Assembly (NCBI RefSeq): GCF_900111745.1
Contig: NZ_FOIJ01000014.1
Span: 1 to 64,000, forward strand
DNA length: 64,000 bases
Direction of reading: 5' to 3'
Source: Stigmatella erecta
GTDB taxonomy: Bacteria; Myxococcota; Myxococcia; Myxococcales; Myxococcaceae
Position 1 is the stretch's first letter. The number at the start of each line of letters is the position of its first letter. Both the position numbers and the translations under genes were made by a program. Shown here piece by piece: positions 46,983-55,392 of the stretch. The notes beneath the pieces were generated by a model. That model did not search any database and was not told where the DNA came from. It was given only the letters and a program-made list of their open reading frames with translations.

Positions 46983-48629
46983 ATGGTGCGCACCCTCGCG
47001 TTGGCCCTGGCCCTGGTTTCCCTGCCCGCGTCCGCCAAGCCTCCCCGGCTGGCCCTGTTCATCTCCGTGGACGCGCTCGGCACGGATCTGCTGTTACGCA
47101 CGCGGCCCAAGCTCAAGAGCGGGCTTCGCCAGCTGATCGATGGCGGCGCGTTTCACCCGTATTGCCGCTACGAGTACGCGAGCCCCCGCACGGCCCCGGG
47201 CCACGCCACGCTCGTCACCGGCGCCAACCCGTGGCGCCACGGCATCATCGACAACCAGGTGGTGGACCGCACCAAGGGCAAGCCCCAGCCCGTGTTCCTC
47301 GACGCGGCGCACCCCGCCCTGGAGGTGCCCCTGGCCCAGGCGGTCACCATCGATGCCAGCCCCCTGCCCCTGATGGCGGAGACGGTGGGAGACCGCCTGC
47401 GGGACACCACGGCCGGCCGGGCCAAGGTGGTGGCGCTGTCGGGCAAGGGGCGCGCCGCCATCCCCATGGCGGGCCGGCTGGGCCAGGCGTACTGGTTCGA
47501 CGAGACGGTGGGCAAGTTCGTCACCGGCACCTGGTACACGAAGGAATTTCCCGAGTGGCTCAAGTCCTTCAACGCCCGCAACCTCCCGGCGAGCTACTTC
47601 ACCGAGCAGTGGACGCTGCTGCTGCCGCGCACCGAGTACACCGGCGAGGATGAGCGCCCCTTCGAGGGGGATGACGCCAACCTGGGCCGCACCTTCCCGC
47701 ATCCGCTCAACGGGGGGCTGCAGGCGCCCGGGCCCCGCTCCTACTCGGCGCTGGCGGGCTCCGCGTTCTCCAATGATGTGCTCGTCCAGGCCGCCAAGGC
47801 CGCCATCGCGGGCGAGGGGCTGGGCAAGGACGAGGTGACGGACCTGCTCGCCGTGAGCTTCAGCGGCACGGACCGGTCCTTCCACACCTATGGCCCCCAC
47901 TCCTGGGAGATGCAGGACACGCTGTACCGGCTGGACCGCGCGCTGGCGGAGCTCATCACCGCGGCCGAGCGGGCCGCGGGGGGCCGCGCCAACCTCGTCA
48001 TCGTGCTCAGCGCGGACCATGGCGGCGCGGCGGTGCCCGAGTCCTGGGCCGCCCAGGGCGTGGATGCCCGGCGGCTGAACGCGCCCGCGCTCATGGAGCC
48101 CCTCGCCCAGGAGCTGCGCACCCGCTTCGCGCTGACGGAAATCACCACCGTCCTGGAGGAGCAGAACGTGTACCTGCTGGGCAAGGGCATGGAGGCGGGC
48201 AAGGTGGACGGGGCGGCGGTGCGGCGGGCCGCGGCGGAGTGGCTCGCCCAGCAGCCAGGCATTGCCCTGGCAGTGGCGCGGGATGACCTCTTCACCGCGC
48301 CGGACGCGGCCGGAATGCTCACCCCGCTGCGGCGCGGGTACTACCCCGGACGCAGCGGCGATGTGCTCTTCGTCCAGAAGCCCTTCCACGTGCTGAGCAC
48401 CCAGCAGATCGGCACCAACCACGGGGCCCCCTACAGCTACGACCAGGTGGTCCCCGTCATCTTCGCGGGCAAGGGGGTCCGGGCAGGCACGTACATGAAC
48501 GAGATGCCCATGACGGACGTGGCCCCCACGCTGGCGGCGCTGCTGGAGCTGGGAATGCCGGCCTCCGCCGAGGGCAAGCCCCGCACGGAGATCTTCGCGA
48601 CGGGGCGCGGCGGCTCGGCCGCGCCCTGA
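46983..48629 (+). CDS. Secreted alkaline phosphatase superfamily protein (PafA/nucleotide phosphodiesterase-like)
   Basis: A 548-residue protein; ATG 46983 starts a signal peptide (RTLALALALVSLPASA), and ATG 46974 is an alternative three codons earlier. The first metal Asp lies in LFISVDALGTDLL, and the substrate-binding loop has TAPGHATLVTGANPWRHGI with the nucleophile Thr. Other metal ligands are AVSFSGTDRSFHTYGP, VLSADHGGA and IGTNHGAPYSYDQVVPVIFA. This is the type I phosphodiesterase/PafA-like arrangement. It should act in the periplasm on phosphate mono- or diesters. Substrate is unknown. Confidence 0.85.
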   Translation: MVRTLALALALVSLPASAKPPRLALFISVDALGTDLLLRTRPKLKSGLRQLIDGGAFHPYCRYEYASPRTAPGHATLVTGANPWRHGIIDNQVVDRTKGKPQPVFLDAAHPALEVPLAQAVTIDASPLPLMAETVGDRLRDTTAGRAKVVALSGKGRAAIPMAGRLGQAYWFDETVGKFVTGTWYTKEFPEWLKSFNARNLPASYFTEQWTLLLPRTEYTGEDERPFEGDDANLGRTFPHPLNGGLQAPGPRSYSALAGSAFSNDVLVQAAKAAIAGEGLGKDEVTDLLAVSFSGTDRSFHTYGPHSWEMQDTLYRLDRALAELITAAERAAGGRANLVIVLSADHGGAAVPESWAAQGVDARRLNAPALMEPLAQELRTRFALTEITTVLEEQNVYLLGKGMEAGKVDGAAVRRAAAEWLAQQPGIALAVARDDLFTAPDAAGMLTPLRRGYYPGRSGDVLFVQKPFHVLSTQQIGTNHGAPYSYDQVVPVIFAGKGVRAGTYMNEMPMTDVAPTLAALLELGMPASAEGKPRTEIFATGRGGSAAP

Positions 48630-48635
48630 CGGGGC

Positions 48636-49520
48636 TCAGGCGCGGGAGGAACGGCCGGAGCGCTGGCGCTTCGGCACCGCGGCCGTGGCGATCTCCAGCG
48701 ACAGGTCCATGGAGCGCGCCGAGTGGGTGAGCGAGCCCATGGACACGAAGTCCACACCCAGCTTGGCCAGGCGGGGCAGCCGGTCCAGGGTGACGCCGCC
48801 GGAGACCTCCAGCGGGACGCGGCCCGCGGAGAGCTGCACCGACTGGCGGATCTGCTCGTCATCCATGTTGTCGAGCATCACCACGTCCGCGCCCTCGGCG
48901 AGGGCCTCGGCGAGCTGCTTGAGGTTGGTGACCTCGATTTCGATCTTCACCAGACGGGGCGCGTGGGCGCGGGCCCGGCGCAGGGCCTCCCGGATGGAGC
49001 CCCCCACGGCGGCGATGTGGTTGTCCTTGATGAGGATTCCATCGAAGAGGCCGAACCGGTGGTTGGAGGCCCCGCCCAGACGAACCGCCTCCTTCGAGAG
49101 GCCGCGCAGACCGGGGGTCGTCTTCCGGGTATCCAGGATCTGGAGCTTCGAGCCGCGCACCGCCGCCACCGCCTGCTGGGAGAGCGTGGCGATGCCCGAC
49201 ATGCGCTGAACGATGTTGAGCGCCGTGCGCTCCGCGGCCAGCAGCGACCGCAGACGGCCGGAGACCCGGGCCGTCACGGTCTTGGGCTTCACCTCGTCCC
49301 CCTCCCGCCGGACTAGGGTGACTTCGGCCTCGGGGTCCACGAGCTGGAACACGCGGGCGAACGCGCCCAGACCCGCGAGCACCATCTGCTCCTTGGCCAC
49401 CAGCTCCCCGGAGCCCAAGGCATCCGGAGGAACCAAGGCGTTGGAGGTGACATCCCCCGCCGCCCCGAGATCCTCATCCAACGCGAGGTGAATGAGGCGG
49501 TCGAGGTAGTCGTCCTTCAC
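48636..49520 (-). CDS. nadC: Nicotinate-nucleotide pyrophosphorylase (carboxylating)
   Basis: A 294-residue protein from ATG 49520. Motifs are typical: LDEDLGAAGDVTSNAL, ERTALNIVQRMSGIAT, DTRKTTPGLR, HRFGLFDGILIKDNHI and VDFVSMGSLTHSA. The enzyme converts quinolinate and PRPP to nicotinate mononucleotide in NAD synthesis. No nadA or nadB lies nearby. It ends with a basic Arg/Ser tail (RQRSGRSSRA). Its start follows the valS stop by 11 bp, so it may be cotranscribed with valS. Confidence 0.95.
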   Translation of the reverse strand: MKDDYLDRLIHLALDEDLGAAGDVTSNALVPPDALGSGELVAKEQMVLAGLGAFARVFQLVDPEAEVTLVRREGDEVKPKTVTARVSGRLRSLLAAERTALNIVQRMSGIATLSQQAVAAVRGSKLQILDTRKTTPGLRGLSKEAVRLGGASNHRFGLFDGILIKDNHIAAVGGSIREALRRARAHAPRLVKIEIEVTNLKQLAEALAEGADVVMLDNMDDEQIRQSVQLSAGRVPLEVSGGVTLDRLPRLAKLGVDFVSMGSLTHSARSMDLSLEIATAAVPKRQRSGRSSRA

Positions 49521-49531
49521 GTCCTGTCTCC

Positions 49532-52500
49532 TTAGCGCCGGGCGCGAGCTGGGCTCTTCTTGCCAGGCTTCTTGGCAGCGGGCTTCTTGGCAGCGGGCCT
49601 CCGGGCGGCAGCGCCCTTCTTGGCCACGGCGCCCTTCTTGGCAGCGCCCTTCTTGGCCACGGCGCCCTTCTTCTGGGCTGCACCCTTCTTGGCCACGGTG
49701 CCCTTCTTCGGGGCAGCACCCTTCTTGGCCACAGCGCCCTTCTTCGGGGCAGCACCCTTCTTCGCCGCTGCACCCTTCTTGGCCACGGCGCCCTTCTTCT
49801 GGGCTGTACCCTTCTTCGCCGCAGCGCTCTTCTTCGGGGCTGCACCCTTCTTCGCCGCTGCCCCCTTCTGGGCTGGAGCCTTCTGGGCGGAGGGCTTCTT
49901 CACGGCCGCGGCCTTCTGGGCGGACGGCTTCTTGGCGGCCGGGGCCTTGCGAGCCGCGGGCTTCGAGGAGCGGCCCTCCGCTCCCGCCGGGGTGGGCGCG
50001 GAGCGCTCATCGCCACCCTGCTTGGCCTTGTCGAACTCGCGCATGGCGTCATCCACGAGCCCCATGCTCATGTACGCAACGCCCAGGTCATGGTGGTCCT
50101 TCGCGGACAACCCTTCCTTCGTGCCCTCGCGCAGCCGGTTCAACGCATCCTGAACCTGGGGATCCACCGCCGCGGGGGGCGCATCGTCCTCGAGGTCGCC
50201 CTTCAGCTCCTGGCCCAGATCCACGCCGCCCTCCGAGGGGGCCGCCGGGGCCACCTTCACCTGCGCGGATACGGGAGCCTCAAGCGGAAGTTCCTCTGCG
50301 TCGGGGCGTGTCTCTTCGGGCACGGCTTCCTCCGGGGCGATCCTGTTGAGGTGCTCCTGCAACTTGGCCTTGCGCGCCTGCAGCTCCTCGACCCGCGCCC
50401 GGTCCTTCTCCACGACCTCGGGAGGCGCCTTGGCGACGAAGTTCGGGTTCTCCAGCTTGCGCAGCACCCCGGCCAGCTCCTGCTCGGCCCGGGCGATCTC
50501 CTTGCTCAGCCGGTCCTGCTCGGCGGCCACGTCGATGAGCCCGGCCAGCGGCACGTAGATCTCCATCTCCTGGCTGACGATGGCGGCCGACTGGGGCGGC
50601 TTGCGGCCCGGGGCTTCCACGTGAATCGAGGCCAGGCCCGCCAGCGGCATCAGGTACCCACGCCACCGGTCCAGCGTGTCGCGCAGGGCGGCGTTGGGGC
50701 TCTGGATGTGGGCCACCAGCCGGGCCGAAGGCGACAGGTTGCTCTCGCCCCGGATGGTGCGAATGCCCTCGATGGCGGTGATGACGGGGGCCATCTCCTC
50801 CTCGGCGGCGGCATCCTCCAGCCGCGAATCGGGCTCCGGGTACGGCGAGAGCATGATGGAGTCGGCCGTGCGCGGCAGCGGCAGCTTCTGCCAGATCTCC
50901 TCCGTGATGAACGGCATGAACGGATGGAGCAGCCGCAGGATGCGGTCCAGGCCGAAGATGAGCACCGCGCGGGTGCTGTCCTTGGCCCGCTCGTCCTCGC
51001 CGTAGAGCGACCCCTTGGACAGCTCGATGTACCAGTCACAGAACTCGGACCAGAGGAACTGGTAGAGCGTGGAGGCGGCCTCGGCGAAGGCGTACGCGTC
51101 CAGGGACTGCCGGGTGTCCACGATGGCGCGCTGCAGCCGGGCGAGGATCCACCGGTCGGCCAGCGTCAGCTCGCGCTGCTTGATGGGCCGGGTGTCGAGC
51201 TGGAAGCCGCCCAGGTTCATGAGCGCGAAGCGGCTGGCGTTCCACAGCTTGTTGCAGAAGGCCTTGTAGCCTCCCACACGGTCCATGGAGAGCTTGATGT
51301 CGCGGCCCTGCTGGGTGAGCGAGGCCAGCGTGAAGCGCAGCGCATCCGCGCCGAACGCGGGCATGCCCTGGGGGAACTTGTTGCGCAGGGTGGGCGAGAG
51401 CGTCTCCACCGTGGCGCCCTGGATGATGTCGAGGGGATCGATGACGTTCCCCTTCGTCTTCGACATCTTCTCGCCCTTCTCGTCGCGCACCATGGCGTGC
51501 AGGTAGACGGTGCGGAAGGGCACATCCCCCATGAAGTGCAGGCCCATCATCATCATCCGGGCGACCCAGAAGAAGATGATGTCGTGGCCCGTCTCCATGA
51601 CGGACGTCGGATAGAAGGTCTTCAGCTCGGGGGTCTTCTCCGGGAAGCCCAGCGTGGAGAAGGGCCACAGCGCGGACGAGAACCACGTGTCCAGCACGTC
51701 CGGGTCCTGCGTGAAGGCATGCCCGGCGCACTGGGGGCACGCCGTGGGCTGCTGGCGCGCCACGATGGGGGTGGCCCGGGCGTAGTCGATGCCCCCCACC
51801 CTCACCGTCGGAGCCCCCTCGGGCAGGTCCGTGTCATCGCCCAGCCGGGGGCTGCACGCGTTGCAGTAATAGGCGGGCACCTGGTGGCCCCACCAGAGCT
51901 GGCGGCTGATGCACCAGTCGTGGATGTTGCGCATCCACTGGAAGTAGGTGTTCGTCCACGACTCGGGGACGAACTTCGTGCGCCCCTGCTCCACCGCCTC
52001 GATGGCGGGCTTGGCCAGCGGCTCGATCTTCACGAACCACTGCGGCGACAGCCGGGGCTCCACCACCGTGGCGCAGCGCTGGCACGTGCCGACCGAGAGC
52101 GCGTGCGGCTCTTCCTTCTCCAGGAACCCCTGGAGCGACAGCTCCTCGAGCACCCGCTTGCGCGCCTCGTAGCGGTCGAGCCCCGCGAACGCGCCGGTCT
52201 CCTTGTTGGTGCGCGCCTGCTCATCGAGGATGGAGATCATCGGCAGGTTGTGCCGGAGCCCCGTCTGGTAGTCGTTGAAGTCGTGCGCCGGCGTCACCTT
52301 CACCACGCCGGTGCCGAACTCCATGTTCACCAGCTCGGCATCCGCGATGATGGGAATGTCCCGCCCCACGAGCGGCAGCGTGACGGTGCCCCCCGCGAGG
52401 CCCTGGTAGCGAGGGTCCTCCGGGTGGATGGCCACCGCGGTGTCGCCCAGCATCGTCTCCGGCCGGGTGGTGGCCACGGTGAGCGCCCGGTCCGTGCCCT

Positions 52501-53131
52501 TCACCGGGTAGCGGATGTGCCAGATGGAGCCCTTCTTCTCCTCGTGCTCGACCTCCAGATCACTGAGCGCGGTGTGGCACGAGGGGCACCAGTTGATGAG
52601 CTTCTGGGCCCGGTAGATGAGCCCTTCCTCGTGCAGCCGGACGAAGACCTCGCGCACCGCGGCCGAGGACTTCTCGTCCATGGTGAAGCGCTCGCGGCTC
52701 CAGTCCAGCGAGGCGCCCAGAAACTTGTGCTGATCCCCGATGCGCTGGCCGTACTTCTCCTTCCACTGCCAGACCCGCTTGAGGAACTCCTGGCGGCCCA
52801 GGTCGTGACGGCTCTTCTTCTCCGTCTTCTTCAGTTCCTTCTCGACCACCATCTGGGTGGCGATGCCCGCGTGGTCCATGCCGGGCATCCACAGGGCGTT
52901 GTAGCCGCTCATCCGCTTCCACCGGATGAGGATGTCCTCGATGGTGGCGGTGAGCGCGTGGCCCAGGTGCAGGCTGCCCGTCACGTTGGGCGGCGGCAGC
53001 ACCATGCAGAAGGGAGGCTTGTCGGAGGTGGCCTCGGCGCGGAAGTAGTTGCGCTCCAGCCACCAGGCGGACCAGCGGCTCTCGACCTCGGTGGGCTCGT
53101 AAGCCTTGGACAGTTCGATGGTATCGGTCAT
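49532..53131 (-). CDS. valS: Valyl-tRNA synthetase with TPR-like and histone-H1-like C-terminal extension
   Basis: A 1199-residue protein from ATG 53131. The class I signature HLGH is at 55-58 and KMSKTKGNV near 555; the editing domain and tRNA-binding C-terminal coiled coil (EQDRLSKEIARAEQELAGVL) are present. A normal bacterial ValRS would end at about residue 930-950. Here a ~70-residue acidic linker is followed by one TPR-like unit (DHHDLGVAYMSMGLVDDAMR) and a ~150-residue tail made of Lys/Ala/Gly/Pro repeats (AAKKGAAPKKGAVAKKG). The frame is unbroken into the tail. Such tails bind nucleic acid in other proteins; here it might raise tRNA affinity, which is inference. Confidence 0.93.
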   Translation of the reverse strand: MTDTIELSKAYEPTEVESRWSAWWLERNYFRAEATSDKPPFCMVLPPPNVTGSLHLGHALTATIEDILIRWKRMSGYNALWMPGMDHAGIATQMVVEKELKKTEKKSRHDLGRQEFLKRVWQWKEKYGQRIGDQHKFLGASLDWSRERFTMDEKSSAAVREVFVRLHEEGLIYRAQKLINWCPSCHTALSDLEVEHEEKKGSIWHIRYPVKGTDRALTVATTRPETMLGDTAVAIHPEDPRYQGLAGGTVTLPLVGRDIPIIADAELVNMEFGTGVVKVTPAHDFNDYQTGLRHNLPMISILDEQARTNKETGAFAGLDRYEARKRVLEELSLQGFLEKEEPHALSVGTCQRCATVVEPRLSPQWFVKIEPLAKPAIEAVEQGRTKFVPESWTNTYFQWMRNIHDWCISRQLWWGHQVPAYYCNACSPRLGDDTDLPEGAPTVRVGGIDYARATPIVARQQPTACPQCAGHAFTQDPDVLDTWFSSALWPFSTLGFPEKTPELKTFYPTSVMETGHDIIFFWVARMMMMGLHFMGDVPFRTVYLHAMVRDEKGEKMSKTKGNVIDPLDIIQGATVETLSPTLRNKFPQGMPAFGADALRFTLASLTQQGRDIKLSMDRVGGYKAFCNKLWNASRFALMNLGGFQLDTRPIKQRELTLADRWILARLQRAIVDTRQSLDAYAFAEAASTLYQFLWSEFCDWYIELSKGSLYGEDERAKDSTRAVLIFGLDRILRLLHPFMPFITEEIWQKLPLPRTADSIMLSPYPEPDSRLEDAAAEEEMAPVITAIEGIRTIRGESNLSPSARLVAHIQSPNAALRDTLDRWRGYLMPLAGLASIHVEAPGRKPPQSAAIVSQEMEIYVPLAGLIDVAAEQDRLSKEIARAEQELAGVLRKLENPNFVAKAPPEVVEKDRARVEELQARKAKLQEHLNRIAPEEAVPEETRPDAEELPLEAPVSAQVKVAPAAPSEGGVDLGQELKGDLEDDAPPAAVDPQVQDALNRLREGTKEGLSAKDHHDLGVAYMSMGLVDDAMREFDKAKQGGDERSAPTPAGAEGRSSKPAARKAPAAKKPSAQKAAAVKKPSAQKAPAQKGAAAKKGAAPKKSAAAKKGTAQKKGAVAKKGAAAKKGAAPKKGAVAKKGAAPKKGTVAKKGAAQKKGAVAKKGAAKKGAVAKKGAAARRPAAKKPAAKKPGKKSPARARR
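49603..49860 (-). repeat. Short repeats coding the Lys/Ala tail of ValRS
   Basis: Irregular tandem copies of units such as GCCAAGAAGGGCGC (read on the minus strand) encode AKKGA-type peptides, with larger periods where APKKGAVAKKGA recurs. All units keep the reading frame. Expect length differences between strains through slippage. Confidence 0.75.
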
Positions 53132-53185
53132 TGCGGAGGGCCGGCCTCGGGACCGGCAGGCAATCAGGGTCGTGGCAGAAGCGTC

Positions 53186-54415
53186 TTAGTGCTGCGTCTC
53201 TCGGTCCTTGATCAGCCGCTCCAGCTCCTCGCGGATGATCGTCTCGGCCAGCTGCGGTACCACTTCCCAGGCGATCTTCTCGATGACCTCGCGCGACGCC
53301 TTCGACAGGGCCTCGCGCAGCTGGGCCTCGCCCCCATCCGAGGAGACCGTGGGCAACGAGGTCTCCGTGACGCCCGGCGCATCATCATCGAGGGAGAAGG
53401 CAGGCACGGGCGCGGGCGCGGGCGCGGCGGGGGCTGGCTTCGCGGGTGCCCCCAGTCCAAACGGATCCCGGCCCCGGGCCGCGGGCTGAGCCCCCGCAGG
53501 GCCCGGAGGCAGCGGTGCGCCGCCCGGAGGCGGACGCGGAAGTCCCCCACCCGGGCCACCCGGCGCCGGCGGAATGCCAGGGCCCGGAGGACGGGCCATG
53601 CCCGGAGGCGGCGCACCCGGCCCCGGAGGACGCGCGCCCGGAGGCGGAGCGCCCGGCCCCGGAGGACGCGCCATGCCCGGAGGCGGCGCACCCGGTCCCG
53701 GAGGACGCGCGCCCGGAGGCGCTCCCGGCGGCGGCATGCCGGGCCCCGGAGGACGGGCCATGCCCGGAGGCGGAGCGCCCGGCCCTGGAGGACGCGCGCC
53801 CGGAGGCGCTCCCGGCGGCGGCATGCCGGGCCCCGGAGGACGGGCCATGCCCGGAGGCGGAGCGCCCGGCCCCGGAGGACGCGCGCCCGGGGGCGCTCCC
53901 GGCGGCGGCATGCCGGGCCCCGGAGGCCGAGGGGCCGCACCCGGAGGCGGCCGCGGGCCCGCGGCGGCGGCGGGAGGAGGCTGCGGGGCAGCCCCGGCGG
54001 GCGGCCGCATCACCTGCGTGGCGGCCGAGGCGGGCATCGTGTTCGCCTTCTGGCCCACCAGCGCCTTGACCTTGTCGAGCAGCACCTGGCTCTCGAAGGG
54101 CTTGGTGATGTGGTCGTCCGCCTTGGCGGCGCGGGCGCGGTTCTCGTCGAACGCCTCGAAGGTGCCGGCCAGCAGCAGCACGGGGATGTGCTGCGTGGCG
54201 GGATCATTCTTGATCGCCTCGCAGACCTCGTAGCCGCTCTTGCCGGGCATCATCACGTCGGCAAGCACCACATCCGGGCGCAGTTCACGGGACCGGGCGA
54301 GCGCATCCAACCCGTTGTCCACTGCGGTCACCTGGAAGTCCTCGGTCGCGAAGATCATGCCGATGACCTTGCGGATGGTGAGGGAGTCATCGGCGACCAG
54401 CAGGTTCTTGGGCAT
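53186..54415 (-). CDS. Receiver-domain protein with long Pro/Gly repeat linker
   Basis: A 409-residue protein from ATG 54415. Residues 1-125 are a receiver domain (LLVADDSLTIRKVIGMIFAT, phosphoacceptor in VVLADVMMPGKSG, Lys in HITKPFE). Residues ~135-310 are a collagen-like Pro/Gly/Ala tract with an exact 29-residue repeat. The last ~45 residues form a distinct amphipathic helix pair (REVIEKIAWEVVPQLAETII), which I recall as a recurrent C-terminus in myxobacterial regulators. It lies 54 bp upstream of valS on the same strand. Output is unknown; the terminal helix probably binds a partner. Confidence 0.8.
   Translation of the reverse strand: MPKNLLVADDSLTIRKVIGMIFATEDFQVTAVDNGLDALARSRELRPDVVLADVMMPGKSGYEVCEAIKNDPATQHIPVLLLAGTFEAFDENRARAAKADDHITKPFESQVLLDKVKALVGQKANTMPASAATQVMRPPAGAAPQPPPAAAAGPRPPPGAAPRPPGPGMPPPGAPPGARPPGPGAPPPGMARPPGPGMPPPGAPPGARPPGPGAPPPGMARPPGPGMPPPGAPPGARPPGPGAPPPGMARPPGPGAPPPGARPPGPGAPPPGMARPPGPGIPPAPGGPGGGLPRPPPGGAPLPPGPAGAQPAARGRDPFGLGAPAKPAPAAPAPAPVPAFSLDDDAPGVTETSLPTVSSDGGEAQLREALSKASREVIEKIAWEVVPQLAETIIREELERLIKDRETQH
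53672..53930 (-). repeat. 87-bp tandem repeat coding 29-residue Pro/Gly units
   Basis: GCGGCATGCCGGGCCCCGGA begins at 53731, 53818 and about 53905, an exact 87-bp period; a partial unit precedes it from about 53672. Each unit codes GMPPPGAPPGARPPGPGAPP plus nine more residues. The period is a multiple of three, so copy-number change keeps the frame. Confidence 0.85.
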
Positions 54416-54532
54416 CTGTGTCGGGCCTCGGGGGTATCAACCCCCAGAATTCGTTGAGGAAACAGGGACGTCTGGAAACGTAATACACCCTGCCGTCAAT
54501 CGGGGCAGCTTAGGATTCGCGCTCCCGGCCGA

Positions 54533-55345
54533 TCAAGAAAACATGCGCGGCAGATCCAGGAAGAGCGCAGGACCCGTCAATCCCGGGGCCGTGAATTCAC
54601 CATGCGCCTCGGTGGCCTCGAAGCGCTGAAGCACGCCCAGCACCCGGTTCGCGCACAACCCGACATTGTGGCCCGCGGGCTCGGTCAGCACGAAAAAGGG
54701 CTCGGCCTCGGCGCGCTCGCCGAGCAGCGCGGGCGCCGAGAAGACCGGCCAGAGGATCTGCGCATGGGGGAAAATTCCGGCCACGGGGCCACTGCGCGCC
54801 GGCAGCATGCTGAAGGACTCCCCGCGCGCCATCACCTGGGAGACCAGCGACAGGGGCAGGCCGAACAGCCGCCCCTGCGACTCGAAGACGAGCGCCCGCT
54901 CGGGCGGCGTCTGGGCAAGGTGAATGGGCCGCCGCAGCGGCTGAAACAAGGGGGCCCCCCCCTGGGAGAGCGCCTCCGGGATGAGCTCCAGGTAGAGCCG
55001 CTCCTTGTGGAGCACGGCGCCCCGGCTGAGCGGGGCCAGGGTGTCGCCCAGCCCCGGGGGCAGCAGGAAGAAGGGGGCGCGGGCCACATCGGCCACCTCC
55101 ACCACGGAGCGCACCCGCACCGCCAGGGTAGGACTCACATCGAGCACCACCACCATGCCCGGAACGTTCTCGGGAGGGCCGCCCAGCAGGGCCGCCAGGT
55201 CCTTCACCTCCCACATCCCGCGCAGGTTGGAGCCATCCTCCCCGGGCAGGGCAACCTCCATGACGGAGGTCGCCTCGATGGCATAACGCGTGTCACCCGC
55301 CTCCACGAGCAAGCACAACCGCCGGCCGCTTTCAAAAGGAGCCAC
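54533..55345 (-). CDS. CheW-like protein with two CheW-type halves
   Basis: A 270-residue protein from ATG 55345. Both halves have the CheW strand pattern: RRLCLLVEAGDTRYAIEATS with VKDLAALLG in the first, and RALVFESQGRLFGLPLSLVS with GLCANRVLGVLQRFEATE in the second. CheW proteins link receptors to CheA kinases. No cheA, mcp or other chemotaxis gene is adjacent, so it may act as an orphan adaptor for another pathway. It is divergent from the diguanylate cyclase gene; only 47 bp separate the start codons. Confidence 0.7.
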   Translation of the reverse strand: MAPFESGRRLCLLVEAGDTRYAIEATSVMEVALPGEDGSNLRGMWEVKDLAALLGGPPENVPGMVVVLDVSPTLAVRVRSVVEVADVARAPFFLLPPGLGDTLAPLSRGAVLHKERLYLELIPEALSQGGAPLFQPLRRPIHLAQTPPERALVFESQGRLFGLPLSLVSQVMARGESFSMLPARSGPVAGIFPHAQILWPVFSAPALLGERAEAEPFFVLTEPAGHNVGLCANRVLGVLQRFEATEAHGEFTAPGLTGPALFLDLPRMFS

Positions 55346-55392
55346 GGCCGGAGGCTAGCAGCCCTGTGCCGTTTGGTGCTAAGCCACGTTCA

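Noticed and set aside
49603-49860. Repeats resembling a CRISPR array
   Set aside because: The units are in frame, very short, without unique spacers, and code the Lys/Ala tail of ValRS.
53672-53930. Tandem repeats as a CRISPR or non-coding satellite
   Set aside because: The 87-bp period is a multiple of three and codes a Pro/Gly linker inside an intact gene.
54533-55345. Part of a chemotaxis operon
   Set aside because: Only a CheW-like protein is present; no cheA, cheB, cheR or receptor gene is adjacent.
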